Shown: positions 10,401 to 20,246 of the stretch, piece after piece
Layout: the number at the start of each line of letters is the position of its first letter
Position numbering within the stretch: the stretch's first letter is position 1
Assembly: GCF_014268495.2 (NCBI RefSeq)
Contig: NZ_CP077087.1
Coordinates: 789,001 to 853,000 of the forward strand
Length of the DNA: 64,000 bases
Direction: 5' to 3'
From: Pseudomonas monsensis
Lineage (GTDB): Bacteria > Pseudomonadota > Gammaproteobacteria > Pseudomonadales > Pseudomonadaceae
Notes under the pieces: generated by a model
What the model was told of the DNA's origin: nothing
The model's input: the letters and a program-made list of their open reading frames with translations, nothing else
Database searches by the model: none
Translations under genes and position numbers: made by a program

Positions 10401-10673
10401 ATAAGCGGCCCTTTCAAAGAGGTGAAAGACTTACTGCGCACACCACCTGGCACGTTGTCGCTAAGGTTGCGTTATCGCACGCCTCTGACCGGGATACTCG
10501 GTGCTCGTAGTTTTATCGGCGGGGAGCGAGGTTTGGCTTTTACCTTGAACAACTCAACGGGTGTCATAGCGCTGCGAACCGACCCAACCCCTGAACTTGA
10601 CCGTGTCCCGAAATACCCGCTCGGTGAGGATTACCCCGGAGCTATTTACCTGCAGCCGAAGGACAAGCGATGA
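7401..10673 (+). CDS. Large VasX-like type VI effector, predicted membrane-disrupting
   Basis: A 1090-residue protein whose N-terminal ~150 residues (HPCPASQPELFVVPVRYAL, RRLRAGFVYLW) resemble the VasX N-terminal region of type VI effectors, followed by a long helical, charged middle. From about residue 674 there are roughly five hydrophobic stretches (near 674-698, 712-738, 744-772, 797-822 and 833-862), consistent with a pore-forming or membrane-permeabilising toxin. The ~230-residue C-terminal tail is soluble-looking (beta-rich) and of unknown function. It lies directly behind its probable adaptor and before two membrane proteins that may be its immunity. Strong G-over-C bias in the coding strand at ~9290-9690 stops abruptly, hinting at a mosaic C-terminus. 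The toxic mechanism is inferred only. Confidence 0.82.
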   Translation: MSAEKLAMVDEAAQAERAAKAQPHVDINGLVHPCPASQPELFVVPVRYALAHEKSEHVCCVPAIAPESRPMAARRLRAGFVYLWQHQGPLKRFAVSPQGLLQEQALDAPATPVLDATLTGLALQKIHDAWMLYSEFPLNAEHCQSLSDSSAKRSQHMRHIALRTVADELQAPHCPPLQKADEVMAELIPDSYARSMKADQQKNAEDTDALGATLLANPTPTNIKAYTDARHRIRERHKVLDQYPDASDEPPGEWSAEPWDGQGTRDWLENAQAHTGGLFAVFACLDDDLGVLRDINHEQEWLETGHEKWLGENNLRLSIGGFVRSLISEDGAELAGNLSYRYKDRDISLTPEQGQIMLDTQDRLNEVLRVETRDRQYGGRPTQAEAAARDARIAAIVGPVRAFIPADLYYEAEEVVRQYRAEKQANLNNHAFSAKVGKYIDLDAMDTWFTDTAAGHFQQLEQRHTVLFADRGVYLKRSASGTWFVDYDDLETRQWLTELATGCLTAQCIRAQGAEQYADYVRTADGGALRQLFHAWTPSLEAAVNNASRLGELMAALSADNISATHQALAPLSVAVLDHIASMARDAGSQWSVLVNRLGAALLLLKGDKGFSASWMSIFVAARLGAESRLQFVTEGVRPAWKLLGQRAEALDEWVNKTGKAIGVGRVERIVNSPVVVNSGGVVPLAALLLNVVNVQNYLSEAGVLEGMEARRVNETVSASLYGAAALVAVVDSQVRIGLGKDRFYLFGSAAPALTLFGGVIGGLSAYAAMQEFKSLKLRLEDAQTQVDPWLDVRQIVIGGQVAAFGAQAILGFGYTARALAGSITAEVAILRYTLYMGPVNWIILGLGVLYLTAWIFEKTPLQNFLNNCCWSKARANDLEPIAPKAQQDELDRLYLILYTPRVTMQSSSDPAPDNGRSGLAFVSAINSLTIDLPGAEPGSVYLELSMVGDPVDTLENRYLIKNSRTGNFKPPRPWRDMTPYWLPGTLCQWIPIEEGQGLRISGPFKEVKDLLRTPPGTLSLRLRYRTPLTGILGARSFIGGERGLAFTLNNSTGVIALRTDPTPELDRVPKYPLGEDYPGAIYLQPKDKR

Positions 10674-11590
10674 GTACGCCACTGGCAGGCACAACTGAAA
10701 AAAGGATGTTTTCGCGCAATGACTATCTCGCGCCATTACCTATTCCCACCGGTAGGAAGCCTTCTGATGTGCTCAACATCATTTGGCGCAAGAACGAGGT
10801 GTTTCTCGACATTGGTAACTACAGCATCGGCTCGGCGGTGATGGTGATGTGGCCCGGAGTGATGTTGTTTTTGGGGTTGGCATACATCTTCAAAGATCCG
10901 GATGCTTTGATCTTGGGGGCGTGCATCATGGCACTCCCCATTTTTTGGTTGATCCAAGGCCTCTTCCGCGAAGTCCCTTTACCCATACGCTTCAACCGCC
11001 AACGCCGCGAAGTCTGCGTGCCCCGCCACAACGGTGAATACTGGATCGTCCCGTGGGAAACCGTGACAGCCGCCGCCACCCAACAGTCATCAGTTAGTCA
11101 GGCTGGTAAAGCAACCATGGGTCTGCTGGTCATCGGTTTCGAAAACCCCGACCCGCAAGCCACGGAAGACAACAAGCACTTTTCGCTGGGCTTCAACTGT
11201 GGCGGTGGCACCACGGCGATGGCTCTGTGGGAATGCATGCGCAGTTATATGGAGATCGGGCCTGACGCAGCCCCGGATGCGGTAGCGCTTAATTCCGGCG
11301 CCAACCTCCGTTACTACATCGACTACATGACAGATAAAGCCAGCGAACGCGGTTGGTTTTTGACTCTACTGTGGGAAGGCGTATTTGGTGTGTTTATCTT
11401 CAATGCACCTCTCGCGACTTATCTGCAAAGGAGGAAGCTGTACCCGCCACCCGATCTGCCTTATCCCGACATCATCGAATGGTCAAAACCACTCCCTGCG
11501 GATGATTGGGCCAAACGTTCCGCCGAGTTGGAAGAGGCCATTGCCAAACGCGAAACCGAGTTGGCCGGACGAGTTGAGGCACAGGCATGA
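10670..11590 (+). CDS. DUF6708-like membrane protein, candidate immunity protein (copy 1)
   Basis: A 306-residue protein overlapping the effector stop by ATGA. It has a soluble N-terminus (FSRNDYLAPLPIPTG), a double hydrophobic hairpin at ~45-95, a soluble domain with RFNRQRREVCVPR and WIVPWETVTAAATQQSSVSQ, and a third hydrophobic segment near 225-245. It resembles DUF6708 proteins found beside VgrG effectors. Its position after a membrane-active toxin suggests an inner-membrane immunity protein, but an accessory role is also possible. It is a close paralogue of the next gene: large parts are near-identical while the transmembrane hairpin and the region ~185-250 differ. Confidence 0.75.
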   Translation: MSTPLAGTTEKRMFSRNDYLAPLPIPTGRKPSDVLNIIWRKNEVFLDIGNYSIGSAVMVMWPGVMLFLGLAYIFKDPDALILGACIMALPIFWLIQGLFREVPLPIRFNRQRREVCVPRHNGEYWIVPWETVTAAATQQSSVSQAGKATMGLLVIGFENPDPQATEDNKHFSLGFNCGGGTTAMALWECMRSYMEIGPDAAPDAVALNSGANLRYYIDYMTDKASERGWFLTLLWEGVFGVFIFNAPLATYLQRRKLYPPPDLPYPDIIEWSKPLPADDWAKRSAELEEAIAKRETELAGRVEAQA

Positions 11591-12507
11591 GTACGCCACC
11601 GGCAGGCACTACGAAAAAAGGAATGTTTTCGCGCAATGATTACTTGGCGCCGTTGCCCATTCCTACGGGTGAAAAGCCTTGTGATGTGCTCAACACCATC
11701 TGGCGCAAAAACGATGTGTTTCTCGACATTGGTAACTACAGCATCGGCTCGGCGGTGATGGTGCTGTGGCCATCGCTGTTAGTGTTTGTATTTATGGGTT
11801 ACATCACCCCAGACCCCGGACTGATCTGGATAGCAACGTTGTTAATCATCGGTATCCCTTCAATATTCGTGATCCAAGGCCTCTTCCGCGAAGTTCCTTT
11901 ACCCATACGCTTCAACCGCCAACGCCGCGAAGTCTGCGTGCCCCGCGGCAACGGTGAATACTGGATCGTCCCGTGGGAAACCGTGACAGCTGCCGCCACT
12001 CAGCAGTCATCCGTCAGTCAGGCTGGTAAAGCCACAATGGGTCTGCTGGTCATCGGTTTCGAAAATCCAGACCCGCACGCCACGGAAGACAACAGACACT
12101 TTTCCCTAGGCTTCAACTGCGGCGGCGGCACTACCGCGATGGCATTGTGGGAGTGCATACGCAGTTACATGGAAATCGGACCTGAGGCTGTCCCCGACAG
12201 TCGGGTGGGTATCGCGCCTTACGAAGAAACCCAAATCGGATCGCTCCTTGTCGACTTGCGCAAAGGGGAAGTGTTGAGCGTCCTGTGGGGAGTTTTCTGC
12301 ATAACGCTTCTGGGCACTTATCTGGCGGAAAAGCTGCAGGACTGGAAGCTTTCCCACCCACCTGAATTGCCCCATCCCGACATCATCGAATGGTCAAAAC
12401 CACTCCCTGCGGATGACTGGGCCAAACGTTCCCCAGAGCTGGAAGCTGCCATCGCTCAGCGCGAAGCTGAGCTAGCCGAGCAAGCCTTGCTGATGAGTCG
12501 GTGCTGA
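11587..12507 (+). CDS. DUF6708-like membrane protein, candidate immunity protein (copy 2)
   Basis: A 306-residue paralogue of the preceding gene, coupled to it by an ATGA overlap. The N-terminus (~1-55) and the central domain (RFNRQRREVCVPR to ALWECIRSYMEIGP) are almost the same as copy 1, whereas the transmembrane hairpin (~56-95) and residues ~190-250 are clearly different. This is the pattern expected of a tandem duplication that diversified at toxin-contacting segments or was homogenised in between by gene conversion. An immunity role is inferred from context; the copy may protect against a variant effector carried by relatives. Confidence 0.75.
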   Translation: MSTPPAGTTKKGMFSRNDYLAPLPIPTGEKPCDVLNTIWRKNDVFLDIGNYSIGSAVMVLWPSLLVFVFMGYITPDPGLIWIATLLIIGIPSIFVIQGLFREVPLPIRFNRQRREVCVPRGNGEYWIVPWETVTAAATQQSSVSQAGKATMGLLVIGFENPDPHATEDNRHFSLGFNCGGGTTAMALWECIRSYMEIGPEAVPDSRVGIAPYEETQIGSLLVDLRKGEVLSVLWGVFCITLLGTYLAEKLQDWKLSHPPELPHPDIIEWSKPLPADDWAKRSPELEAAIAQREAELAEQALLMSRC

Positions 12508-12511
12508 GCCA

Positions 12512-13468
12512 ATGACGTCTCGACTGCCCGATCTGCCCATCCCCGGACAAGGCGATTTGCCGGACTACGAGGTCCGTCTCCCGATGCACCTGCGGCCCGA
12601 CGCCAATCGGTTGATCCGCTATCTGCACGAATTGCCGTATCGGCGAGTGAAGTTTTGCCCATGGTGTAGCAACACCAATCTGACCTGCCAGACTCATCCG
12701 GCCCGTCGGCTACCGTACTACTACTGCGGCTCATGTCAGAAAGGCTGCAACAGTCTGAGCGATACGCCGTTCGCCAATCTGCGCCGTATGGAGCTGTGGT
12801 CCACGTTTGCGCTTTACTTGTTGGCCGGCTGGTCCAGTGTCCAGATAGCGCCTCGTCTGGGAATGAACCATAAGGTCTATTTCAGTTGGGGCAAAGCAAC
12901 CCGCGAGGTGATGGCCGAAGAGTGCCCTGAGTTGTATCAGTGGTGGACGACGCGACATTACCGGGAAAACCTGCAAGCCCCCGAGCATATTGCTGCGCAG
13001 CAGCAAGCGGTCATGGTCTGGATCGAAACGATGCTCAATGCCCGGCACGCGATATGCCCCAAGTGTAAAGGCGATCGAACCTATCGAATCACAGGGATTC
13101 GTCCCAAGTTCAAATGTGATCCCTGTGTGACCTGCTTTTCCATTCTGTCTGGAACGCCATTGGAAGGGATGATCCGGCCTGACCTCTGGCTAGACTTCGT
13201 GAAAGGGGTGATGAATGGTCAAAGCATCCCGGATCTCAAGCGCAGTTCCGGGCTGGGCATGGGGGCCAGTACACGCTGGCGGCGACAGTTTTTGTTATTG
13301 ATCGAAGCGTTGGGGCACGCTGAGCTACTGGGATGGATCACCTGGATGCGTAGTCGGCGAAACAATGAGGCGGTCAGTTTCGTGCGCCAGGGTGGTCATC
13401 TGGACAAGGCGCAGCGGTCCATCTATCCGCAAGGGCGGCGCAAGGGCGGATTTGTCTGGCGACAATGA
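12512..13468 (+). CDS. Double zinc-ribbon protein (DUF746-like)
   Basis: A 318-residue protein with two cysteine clusters: CPWC...YYCGSCQKGC at ~49-82 and CPKC...KCDPCVTC at ~185-208. Each is followed by a helix resembling those downstream of the zinc ribbon in IS1- and IS1595-type transposases (for example FSILSGTPLEGMIRPDLW). I recall similar proteins labelled DUF746. No DDE catalytic domain is visible, so it looks like a DNA-binding regulator or an exapted transposase N-terminus rather than an active transposase. It starts 4 bp after the second DUF6708-like gene and so belongs to the vgrG operon. Function unknown. Confidence 0.6.
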   Translation: MTSRLPDLPIPGQGDLPDYEVRLPMHLRPDANRLIRYLHELPYRRVKFCPWCSNTNLTCQTHPARRLPYYYCGSCQKGCNSLSDTPFANLRRMELWSTFALYLLAGWSSVQIAPRLGMNHKVYFSWGKATREVMAEECPELYQWWTTRHYRENLQAPEHIAAQQQAVMVWIETMLNARHAICPKCKGDRTYRITGIRPKFKCDPCVTCFSILSGTPLEGMIRPDLWLDFVKGVMNGQSIPDLKRSSGLGMGASTRWRRQFLLLIEALGHAELLGWITWMRSRRNNEAVSFVRQGGHLDKAQRSIYPQGRRKGGFVWRQ

Positions 13469-13478
13469 TCAGGCAATG

Positions 13479-13501
13479 AAAACCCGCATTTCTGCGGGTT
13501 T
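13479..13501. terminator. Terminator between the vgrG island and tolC-like gene
   Basis: The hairpin AACCCGCA-TTTC-TGCGGGTT, preceded by AAAA and followed by TTTCT, lies 10 bp after the stop of the zinc-ribbon gene and just before the stop of the convergent tolC-like gene, so it can serve both strands. It closes the secretion island. Confidence 0.8.
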
Positions 13502-13506
13502 CTGGA

Positions 13507-14940
13507 TTAAGGCCGGGCCTTGAGCTGTGCCTCGGCGGCCTTGGCCAGATCCGGCGGCAAGAAGTCCTTGTCCGGGTTGTAGTCGGCTTTGAGATAGCGC
13601 GTCAGGTCCTGCAGGTCACCCGGGTTCAACGTCCCCGCCGCCTGCTTGAGGCGCAGGTTGTCGAGGATGTAGTCGTAGCGGGTGTTGTTGTAGTTGCGCA
13701 CCGAGGTGTACAGCTGACGCTGGGCATCGAGCACATCGACGATGTTGCGTGTACCCACCTGATAGCCGATTTCCGTGGCTTCCACGGCGCTCTGGTTGGA
13801 GATGATCGACTGGCGGCGCGCCTGCACCTGCTCGACATCGGTATTGACCGCGCGGTGCAGGTTGCGGGTGTTTTCGACAACCTGCCGGCGCAGGGCTTCA
13901 CGCTGCTGCTCGCTCTGATCCAGTTGCGCATAGGACTGGCGCACTTGCGAGCTGGTCAGTCCGCCACTGTAGATCGGGATGTTCAGTTGCAAGGCCAGCG
14001 TGCGCTGATCGACGTTGCCACCGTAGGGGGTGCCGAAGGCGTTCGGGTTGGCGAAGCCGAGGGCGTCGTTGTCACCTTTCTCGTATTTGGCCACGGCGTC
14101 GAGGGTCGGCAAGTGGCCGGCCTTGCGCTGCTTGAGGGTCTGTTCGGCGGAACTGACCGCAAAGTTGCTCGCCAGCAGATTGAGGTTCTGTTTGGCGGCG
14201 GTGTCGACCCAGGCCTTGGCGTCGTTCGGCGCCGGCGGCAGGATCGGTAGTGTATGGACGATGCCCTGAATCGAGTTGTACTGACGGTTGGTCAAGGTGA
14301 TCAGTGCTTCGAAGGCATCGTCGACCTGACGCTGGGCAACGATGCGGTTGGCGCGCGCGGTGTCGTAACTGGCTTGCGATTGCAGCACGTCAGTCTTGTC
14401 CGACAGGCCCACATCGAAGCGTTCGTTGGACTGGTCGAGCTGACGCTTGAACGCGGCTTCTTCAGCCTTGGTCGAGGCCAGATTGTCCTGACTGCGCAGC
14501 ACGTTGAAATAGCTTTCGGCCGATTGCAGGATCAGGTTCTGCTCGGTGGCCGACAGTTGCAGCGCGGCCTGCTCGTTGACGTCCTTGGCCGCCTGGTACT
14601 GGAACCAGCGGTCGGCGCGGAACAATGGCTGAGCCAGCGTCGCCTGATAGGAATGCGCGCTGCGAGTGGCATTGGCCGAAGGCTGGTCGATCGAGGTGCG
14701 CACGTCGGCGACTTCGGCGCCGCCGGACAGGTTGGGCAGCAACCCTGCGCGAGCCTGTGGCACCACTTCTTTCTGCGCGCCGTACTGGGCGCGGGCAGCG
14801 GCCAGATCGGCGTTGTTGTCGACGGCTTCCTGATAGACGCTGACCAGATCGGTCTTGGTCGACAAGGGCGCTTCTGCTGCCCAGGCCATTGCGTTGGACG
14901 CACAAGACACGGCAAGAGCCAGTGAAAGTTTGCGCAGCAT
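13507..14940 (-). CDS. TolC-family outer membrane efflux protein
   Basis: A 477-residue outer-membrane factor that forms the trimeric exit duct for type I secretion and tripartite efflux pumps. The ATG at 14940 is chosen because it begins a clean signal peptide (MLRKLSLALAVSCASNAMAWA); the reading frame is open further upstream without signal features. The body has the two repeated TolC halves with long coiled helices and DVLDAQRQLY and YNNTRYDYILDNLRLKQAAG, typical of TolC/AprF proteins. It is divergent from thiC, as I remember in P. aeruginosa. No pump partner is adjacent, so it probably serves several systems. Confidence 0.92.
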   Translation of the reverse strand: MLRKLSLALAVSCASNAMAWAAEAPLSTKTDLVSVYQEAVDNNADLAAARAQYGAQKEVVPQARAGLLPNLSGGAEVADVRTSIDQPSANATRSAHSYQATLAQPLFRADRWFQYQAAKDVNEQAALQLSATEQNLILQSAESYFNVLRSQDNLASTKAEEAAFKRQLDQSNERFDVGLSDKTDVLQSQASYDTARANRIVAQRQVDDAFEALITLTNRQYNSIQGIVHTLPILPPAPNDAKAWVDTAAKQNLNLLASNFAVSSAEQTLKQRKAGHLPTLDAVAKYEKGDNDALGFANPNAFGTPYGGNVDQRTLALQLNIPIYSGGLTSSQVRQSYAQLDQSEQQREALRRQVVENTRNLHRAVNTDVEQVQARRQSIISNQSAVEATEIGYQVGTRNIVDVLDAQRQLYTSVRNYNNTRYDYILDNLRLKQAAGTLNPGDLQDLTRYLKADYNPDKDFLPPDLAKAAEAQLKARP

Positions 14941-15153
14941 GAGGCGATCCCTAGCAAGAAATATTACGAAAATAATGTGCGCGCCAAGGCTAAGGCGCAG
15001 CTCCCGCAGCGTCAAGGCGCACAGGGCAAAGCGAGTGTAGTTGTGCAATCGTGCGGCAACAATCCTGCAAGTCCCGGTAATTGCGCCATTCATCATGGTG
15101 TTTGCTGCGGTGTTGGCGTTCTTTGTCGGTTGTGTCTAGACTGGCCGGGTTCT

Positions 15154-15245
15154 TGTCGGGGTGCCTTGCTATGAGGCTGAGATCGAATAATTTCGGATCC
15201 CGTTGAACCTGATCAGGTTAGCGCCTGCGTAGGGAACAAGATTTC
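15154..15245 (+). ncRNA. TPP riboswitch (THI element)
   Basis: The leader of thiC carries the conserved thiamine pyrophosphate aptamer: a 5' P1 strand near GTCGGGGTGCC (from ~15155), GGCTGAGATC at 15175-15184, and the conserved 3' half with GAACCTGATCAGGTTAGCGC and CTGCGTAGGGAACAAG ending at 15240. Thiamine pyrophosphate binding normally reduces expression of the downstream biosynthesis gene. No hairpin with a T-run is obvious between the aptamer and the start codon, so control of ribosome access, or Rho-dependent termination in the ~150-nt leader, is more likely than intrinsic termination. Confidence 0.95.
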
Positions 15246-15398
15246 TCGTCACCCGGCGAGTCCTCTTGTGCTTCGTCCGGGATATTGTTCGACAATCGAA
15301 CGCTCGACGACGATGCACAGCACCGGTCCTGGTGCGTCCGTGCCTTTCAGGTTCTGCTCCGACAATCCATTGCCTGGATGCTGTCTGGAGAGCCCGTG

Positions 15399-17288
<1,890 letters not shown>

Positions 17289-17312
17289 GCGGCAAGCTAC
17301 AGGCAGCAAGAT

Positions 17313-17337
17313 AAAAGCAGATGCGAAACCTGCTTTT
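17313..17337 (+). terminator. Terminator-like hairpin after thiC within REP-like sequence
   Basis: AAAAGCAG (17313-17320) pairs with CTGCTTTT (17330-17337) and is followed by TCTTGC. It is nested in a longer region with reverse-complement copies of an AAGCTACAGGCAGCAAG-like sequence, a known type of Pseudomonas intergenic repeat. It may attenuate read-through from thiC into the transporter gene. Confidence 0.6.
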
Positions 17338-17392
17338 TCTTGCCGCTTGTGGCTTGCAACTTGTAGCTATCACTCCTGTGAGATCAACCCCC

Positions 17393-18685
17393 TTGAGCAT
17401 TCAACCCAGCACTTATTCCCCCGACCTCGCCGTGCCCGCTGACAAGCGTGTGTTCGGCGGTCGCGATCTGTTTTCCCTGTGGTTTTCCCTCGGCATCGGC
17501 CTGATGGTGTTGCAGACCGGTGCCTTGCTCGCGCCCGGTCTGGGCTTGTCGGGTTCACTGCTGGCAATTTTCCTCGGCACTCTGGTCGGCGTTCTGCTGC
17601 TGGCTGCTGTGGGTGTGATCGGCAGCGACACCGGCCTGTCGTCGATGGCCGCGCTGAAACTCAGCCTCGGCAGTAAAGGCGCGAGCCTGCCGGCGCTGCT
17701 TAACCTGCTGCAGCTGATTGGTTGGGGCTCGTTCGAAATCATCGTCATGCGCGACGCCGCCAGTCTGCTCGGCACCCGGGCGTTCAGCGAAGGTTCGCTG
17801 TGGGCCAGTCCGATGCTCTGGACCTTGTGCTTCGGTGCGCTGGCCACCTTGCTCGCGGTCAGCGGGCCGCTGACCTTCGTGCGCAAGATCCTGCGCAAGT
17901 GGGGCATCTGGCTGATCCTCGCCGCGTGCATCTGGCTGACCTGGAACCTGTTCGCCAAGGCCGATCTGGCGGCACTCTGGGCGCGTGCCGGGGACGGTTC
18001 GATGCCGTTCGCCGTAGGCTTTGACATTGCCATTGCGATGCCGCTGTCGTGGCTGCCGCTGATCGCTGACTATTCGCGGTTCGGCAAGCGTGCGAAGAAC
18101 GTCTTCGGTGGCACGGCCATCGGTTTCTTCATCGGCAATTTCTGGCTGATGAGCCTCGGCGTGGCCTACACCCTGGCGTTCGCGCCGAGCGGTGAAGTCA
18201 ATGCGTTGCTGCTGGCTTTGGCCGGTGCCGGCCTGGGGATTCCGCTGTTGCTGATTCTGCTCGACGAATCGGAAAACGCGTTTGCCGATATTCACTCGGC
18301 GGCGGTATCGAGCGGGATTCTGCTGCGCTTGAAGGTCGAGCATCTGGCCTTGGCCATCGGCGTGCTTTGCACGCTGATCGCGCTGCTGGCGCCATTGGCG
18401 CAATACCAGAACTTTCTGTTGCTGATCGGCTCGGTGTTCGCGCCGCTGTTCGGCGTGGTGCTGGTGGATCACTTCATCCTGCGCAAGCGCAGTGCTCAGG
18501 TCGCGTCAGCTGCATTGCGCTGGCCGGCGCTGTTGGCGTGGCTGGGCGGGATCAGCACCTACCACTTGCTGGCGAACTTGTATCCGGACGTCGGCGCGAC
18601 CCTGCCGGCACTGGTGCTGGCAGGGCTGTTGCAACTGGTGCTCGGTCGAGCCTTCAGTTACGGCCCGGAAACAGCTCGGGTTTGA
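17393..18685 (+). CDS. cytX: Putative hydroxymethylpyrimidine transporter CytX (NCS1 family)
   Basis: A ~430-residue membrane protein with about 12 hydrophobic segments, matching NCS1 permeases of the CytX type, which import the thiamine precursor hydroxymethylpyrimidine. Motifs include FGGRDLFSLWFSLGIGLMVLQTG at the first helix and IAMPLSWLPLIADYSRF in the middle. The longest frame begins inside the terminator hairpin, so I prefer the TTG at 17393 (MSIQPSTYSPD), with a weak GTGAG site upstream; a GTG at 17378 is possible. Its location right after riboswitch-controlled thiC supports a thiamine role. It overlaps the convergent lipoprotein gene by 32 bp at the 3' ends. Confidence 0.85.
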   Translation: MSIQPSTYSPDLAVPADKRVFGGRDLFSLWFSLGIGLMVLQTGALLAPGLGLSGSLLAIFLGTLVGVLLLAAVGVIGSDTGLSSMAALKLSLGSKGASLPALLNLLQLIGWGSFEIIVMRDAASLLGTRAFSEGSLWASPMLWTLCFGALATLLAVSGPLTFVRKILRKWGIWLILAACIWLTWNLFAKADLAALWARAGDGSMPFAVGFDIAIAMPLSWLPLIADYSRFGKRAKNVFGGTAIGFFIGNFWLMSLGVAYTLAFAPSGEVNALLLALAGAGLGIPLLLILLDESENAFADIHSAAVSSGILLRLKVEHLALAIGVLCTLIALLAPLAQYQNFLLLIGSVFAPLFGVVLVDHFILRKRSAQVASAALRWPALLAWLGGISTYHLLANLYPDVGATLPALVLAGLLQLVLGRAFSYGPETARV

Positions 18686-19400
18686 CGATGCCGTTCAGAC
18701 GCGGGTAAGGAATCTTCAGTTCGACGTGGCCCAGCGCGTAAGGCGCGAGGGTGCTCACGTCGTACTTGAGGATCACGCCACCGTAGGTCAGCGCCACATT
18801 CGGGGTTTTCACGAACGGCCAGTTCTTCACGAACTCGGCTTCCTGATCGAGCTTGGTGCTGATCAGCCAGCTGTTGTGCGCCACTTGCGCGGCCTTCCAG
18901 AACGCCTCTTCCTGACCCGGCAGCAACATGTCCGACAGGTTCAGCACTTTATGCTGCTGGCGCGAATAGTTGATGAAACCGCGACCCGGGGTGCCATGGG
19001 CGCCGCCGGTGTCGAGGTAACTCGACAGCTCGATGATCACCAAGCCGTCATGCTGCTCGCGTACCTTGGCCTGCAAATAGCTGCTGTTGCGCGGGCCAGC
19101 GGTGCGCAGGAACTGCTCGCGATAGGCCGCCAGCGTTGGCGCTACCGGTTCATTCGCCTCGGTGCGGGTCATTTGCAGTAGGCGTTTTTCGATAATGCCG
19201 TCCAGGGCAGGCTCGGCCGGGAAGTGCAGGGTGTCGATGTTCACCAGCGGGCAGTCCGGGTTGGAGCAACCGGGTTTCAGGGTTTCCGATGCGTCGCGGG
19301 TGGTTTCCAGCGGCGTGCGGTAGTTGGGCTGGAACAGGTTGGCGCAGGCGCCCAGGGTCAGGGCGATGGCGGCCACAGAGGCAATTTTGAAAAGCGACAT
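18654..19400 (-). CDS. RsiV-like (DUF3298) lipoprotein
   Basis: A 248-residue predicted lipoprotein. The ATG at 19400 follows an AAGGACGC ribosome site and starts a type II signal peptide ending in LTLGAC, with Cys19 as the lipidated residue. The mature part has the DUF3298/DUF4163 pattern of RsiV-like proteins (VIIELSSYLDTGGAHG, GFINYSRQQHKVLNLSDML, WPFVKTPNVALTYGGVILKYDV). In Bacillus, RsiV binds lysozyme; here a periplasmic binding or envelope role is only inferred. It is convergent with the transporter and divergent from the Nudix gene. Confidence 0.85.
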   Translation of the reverse strand: MSLFKIASVAAIALTLGACANLFQPNYRTPLETTRDASETLKPGCSNPDCPLVNIDTLHFPAEPALDGIIEKRLLQMTRTEANEPVAPTLAAYREQFLRTAGPRNSSYLQAKVREQHDGLVIIELSSYLDTGGAHGTPGRGFINYSRQQHKVLNLSDMLLPGQEEAFWKAAQVAHNSWLISTKLDQEAEFVKNWPFVKTPNVALTYGGVILKYDVSTLAPYALGHVELKIPYPRLNGIVKPELFPGRN

Positions 19401-19628
19401 GGGCGTCCTTTCTGAAACAGGGGAAGGCAAAAAGTTATCCGCTTCGACTCTCGCCGAAGCAGTCAGTTCGCCACTAAGCTAATTAGAGTGGGTTTCGCCG
19501 CCACCGTCCATCCCGCTGACGGTAAAGGGGCTGCATCAATCATCACGAGCGCGTTAGGATGGCGCGAAGTCGGGGTTGCCAGTGACAACAAGGAACCTCG
19601 TATCGGATTTGCAGTAAAGAGGATGTTC

Positions 19629-20246
19629 ATGACTGATTTTGCCAACGCCACGCCGGCCACCGTTGATGTCGTAAAGCGCGAGCGCTGCTACCAGGGTTTC
19701 TACAAGCTCGACCGTTTGCACCTGCGCCATGAATTGTTCGCTGGTGGCATGAGTCGCGAGATCGACCGTGAGGTCTTCGTGCGTCACGACGCGGTGTGCC
19801 TGCTGCCTTACGATCCGCAGCGCGACGAAGTGGTGCTGATCGAGCAGTTTCGCGTCGGCGCCCTGGGCAAGACCGACAACCCGTGGCTGGTGGAACTGGT
19901 CGCCGGTCTGATCGACAAGGCAGAAGTGCCGGAAGAGGTTGCTCACCGCGAGGCGCAGGAGGAAGCTGGACTGGACATCAAGGCCCTGTGGCCGATGACC
20001 CAATATTTCCCGTCGCCGGGTGGCAGCAACGAATTCGTGTACTTGTTTCTGGGGCGTTGCAGCACCGAAGGCGTAGGCGGCCTGCATGGGCTGGAGGAAG
20101 AGGCAGAAGATATCCGCGTCACGGTCTGGGCCTTTGAAGATGCCTTGCAGGCTGTCCGTGACGGACGCATTGCCAATGCGGCGAGCATCATCGCCTTGCA
20201 GTGGCTGGCGCTTAACCGCGCCGAAGTGAGGGGGCTATGGTCGTAA
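19629..20246 (+). CDS. nudF: ADP-ribose pyrophosphatase (Nudix hydrolase)
   Basis: A 205-residue Nudix hydrolase that splits ADP-ribose to AMP and ribose 5-phosphate. The Nudix box is complete (GLIDKAEVPEEVAHREAQEEAG, written here with its fixed G, REA and EE residues matching GX5EX7REUXEEXGU), and the N-terminal domain-swap segment of the ADP-ribose group is present (FYKLDRLHLRHELFAGG). The ATG at 19629 follows AGAGGA; an ATG two codons upstream is the alternative. The next gene starts inside its 3' end. This is a conserved block with DUF1249, cpdA and yqiA that ends at parE. Confidence 0.93.
   Translation: MTDFANATPATVDVVKRERCYQGFYKLDRLHLRHELFAGGMSREIDREVFVRHDAVCLLPYDPQRDEVVLIEQFRVGALGKTDNPWLVELVAGLIDKAEVPEEVAHREAQEEAGLDIKALWPMTQYFPSPGGSNEFVYLFLGRCSTEGVGGLHGLEEEAEDIRVTVWAFEDALQAVRDGRIANAASIIALQWLALNRAEVRGLWS

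Noticed and set aside
12512..13468. Active insertion sequence around the zinc-ribbon gene
   Set aside because: No inverted ends, no target duplication and no DDE catalytic domain.
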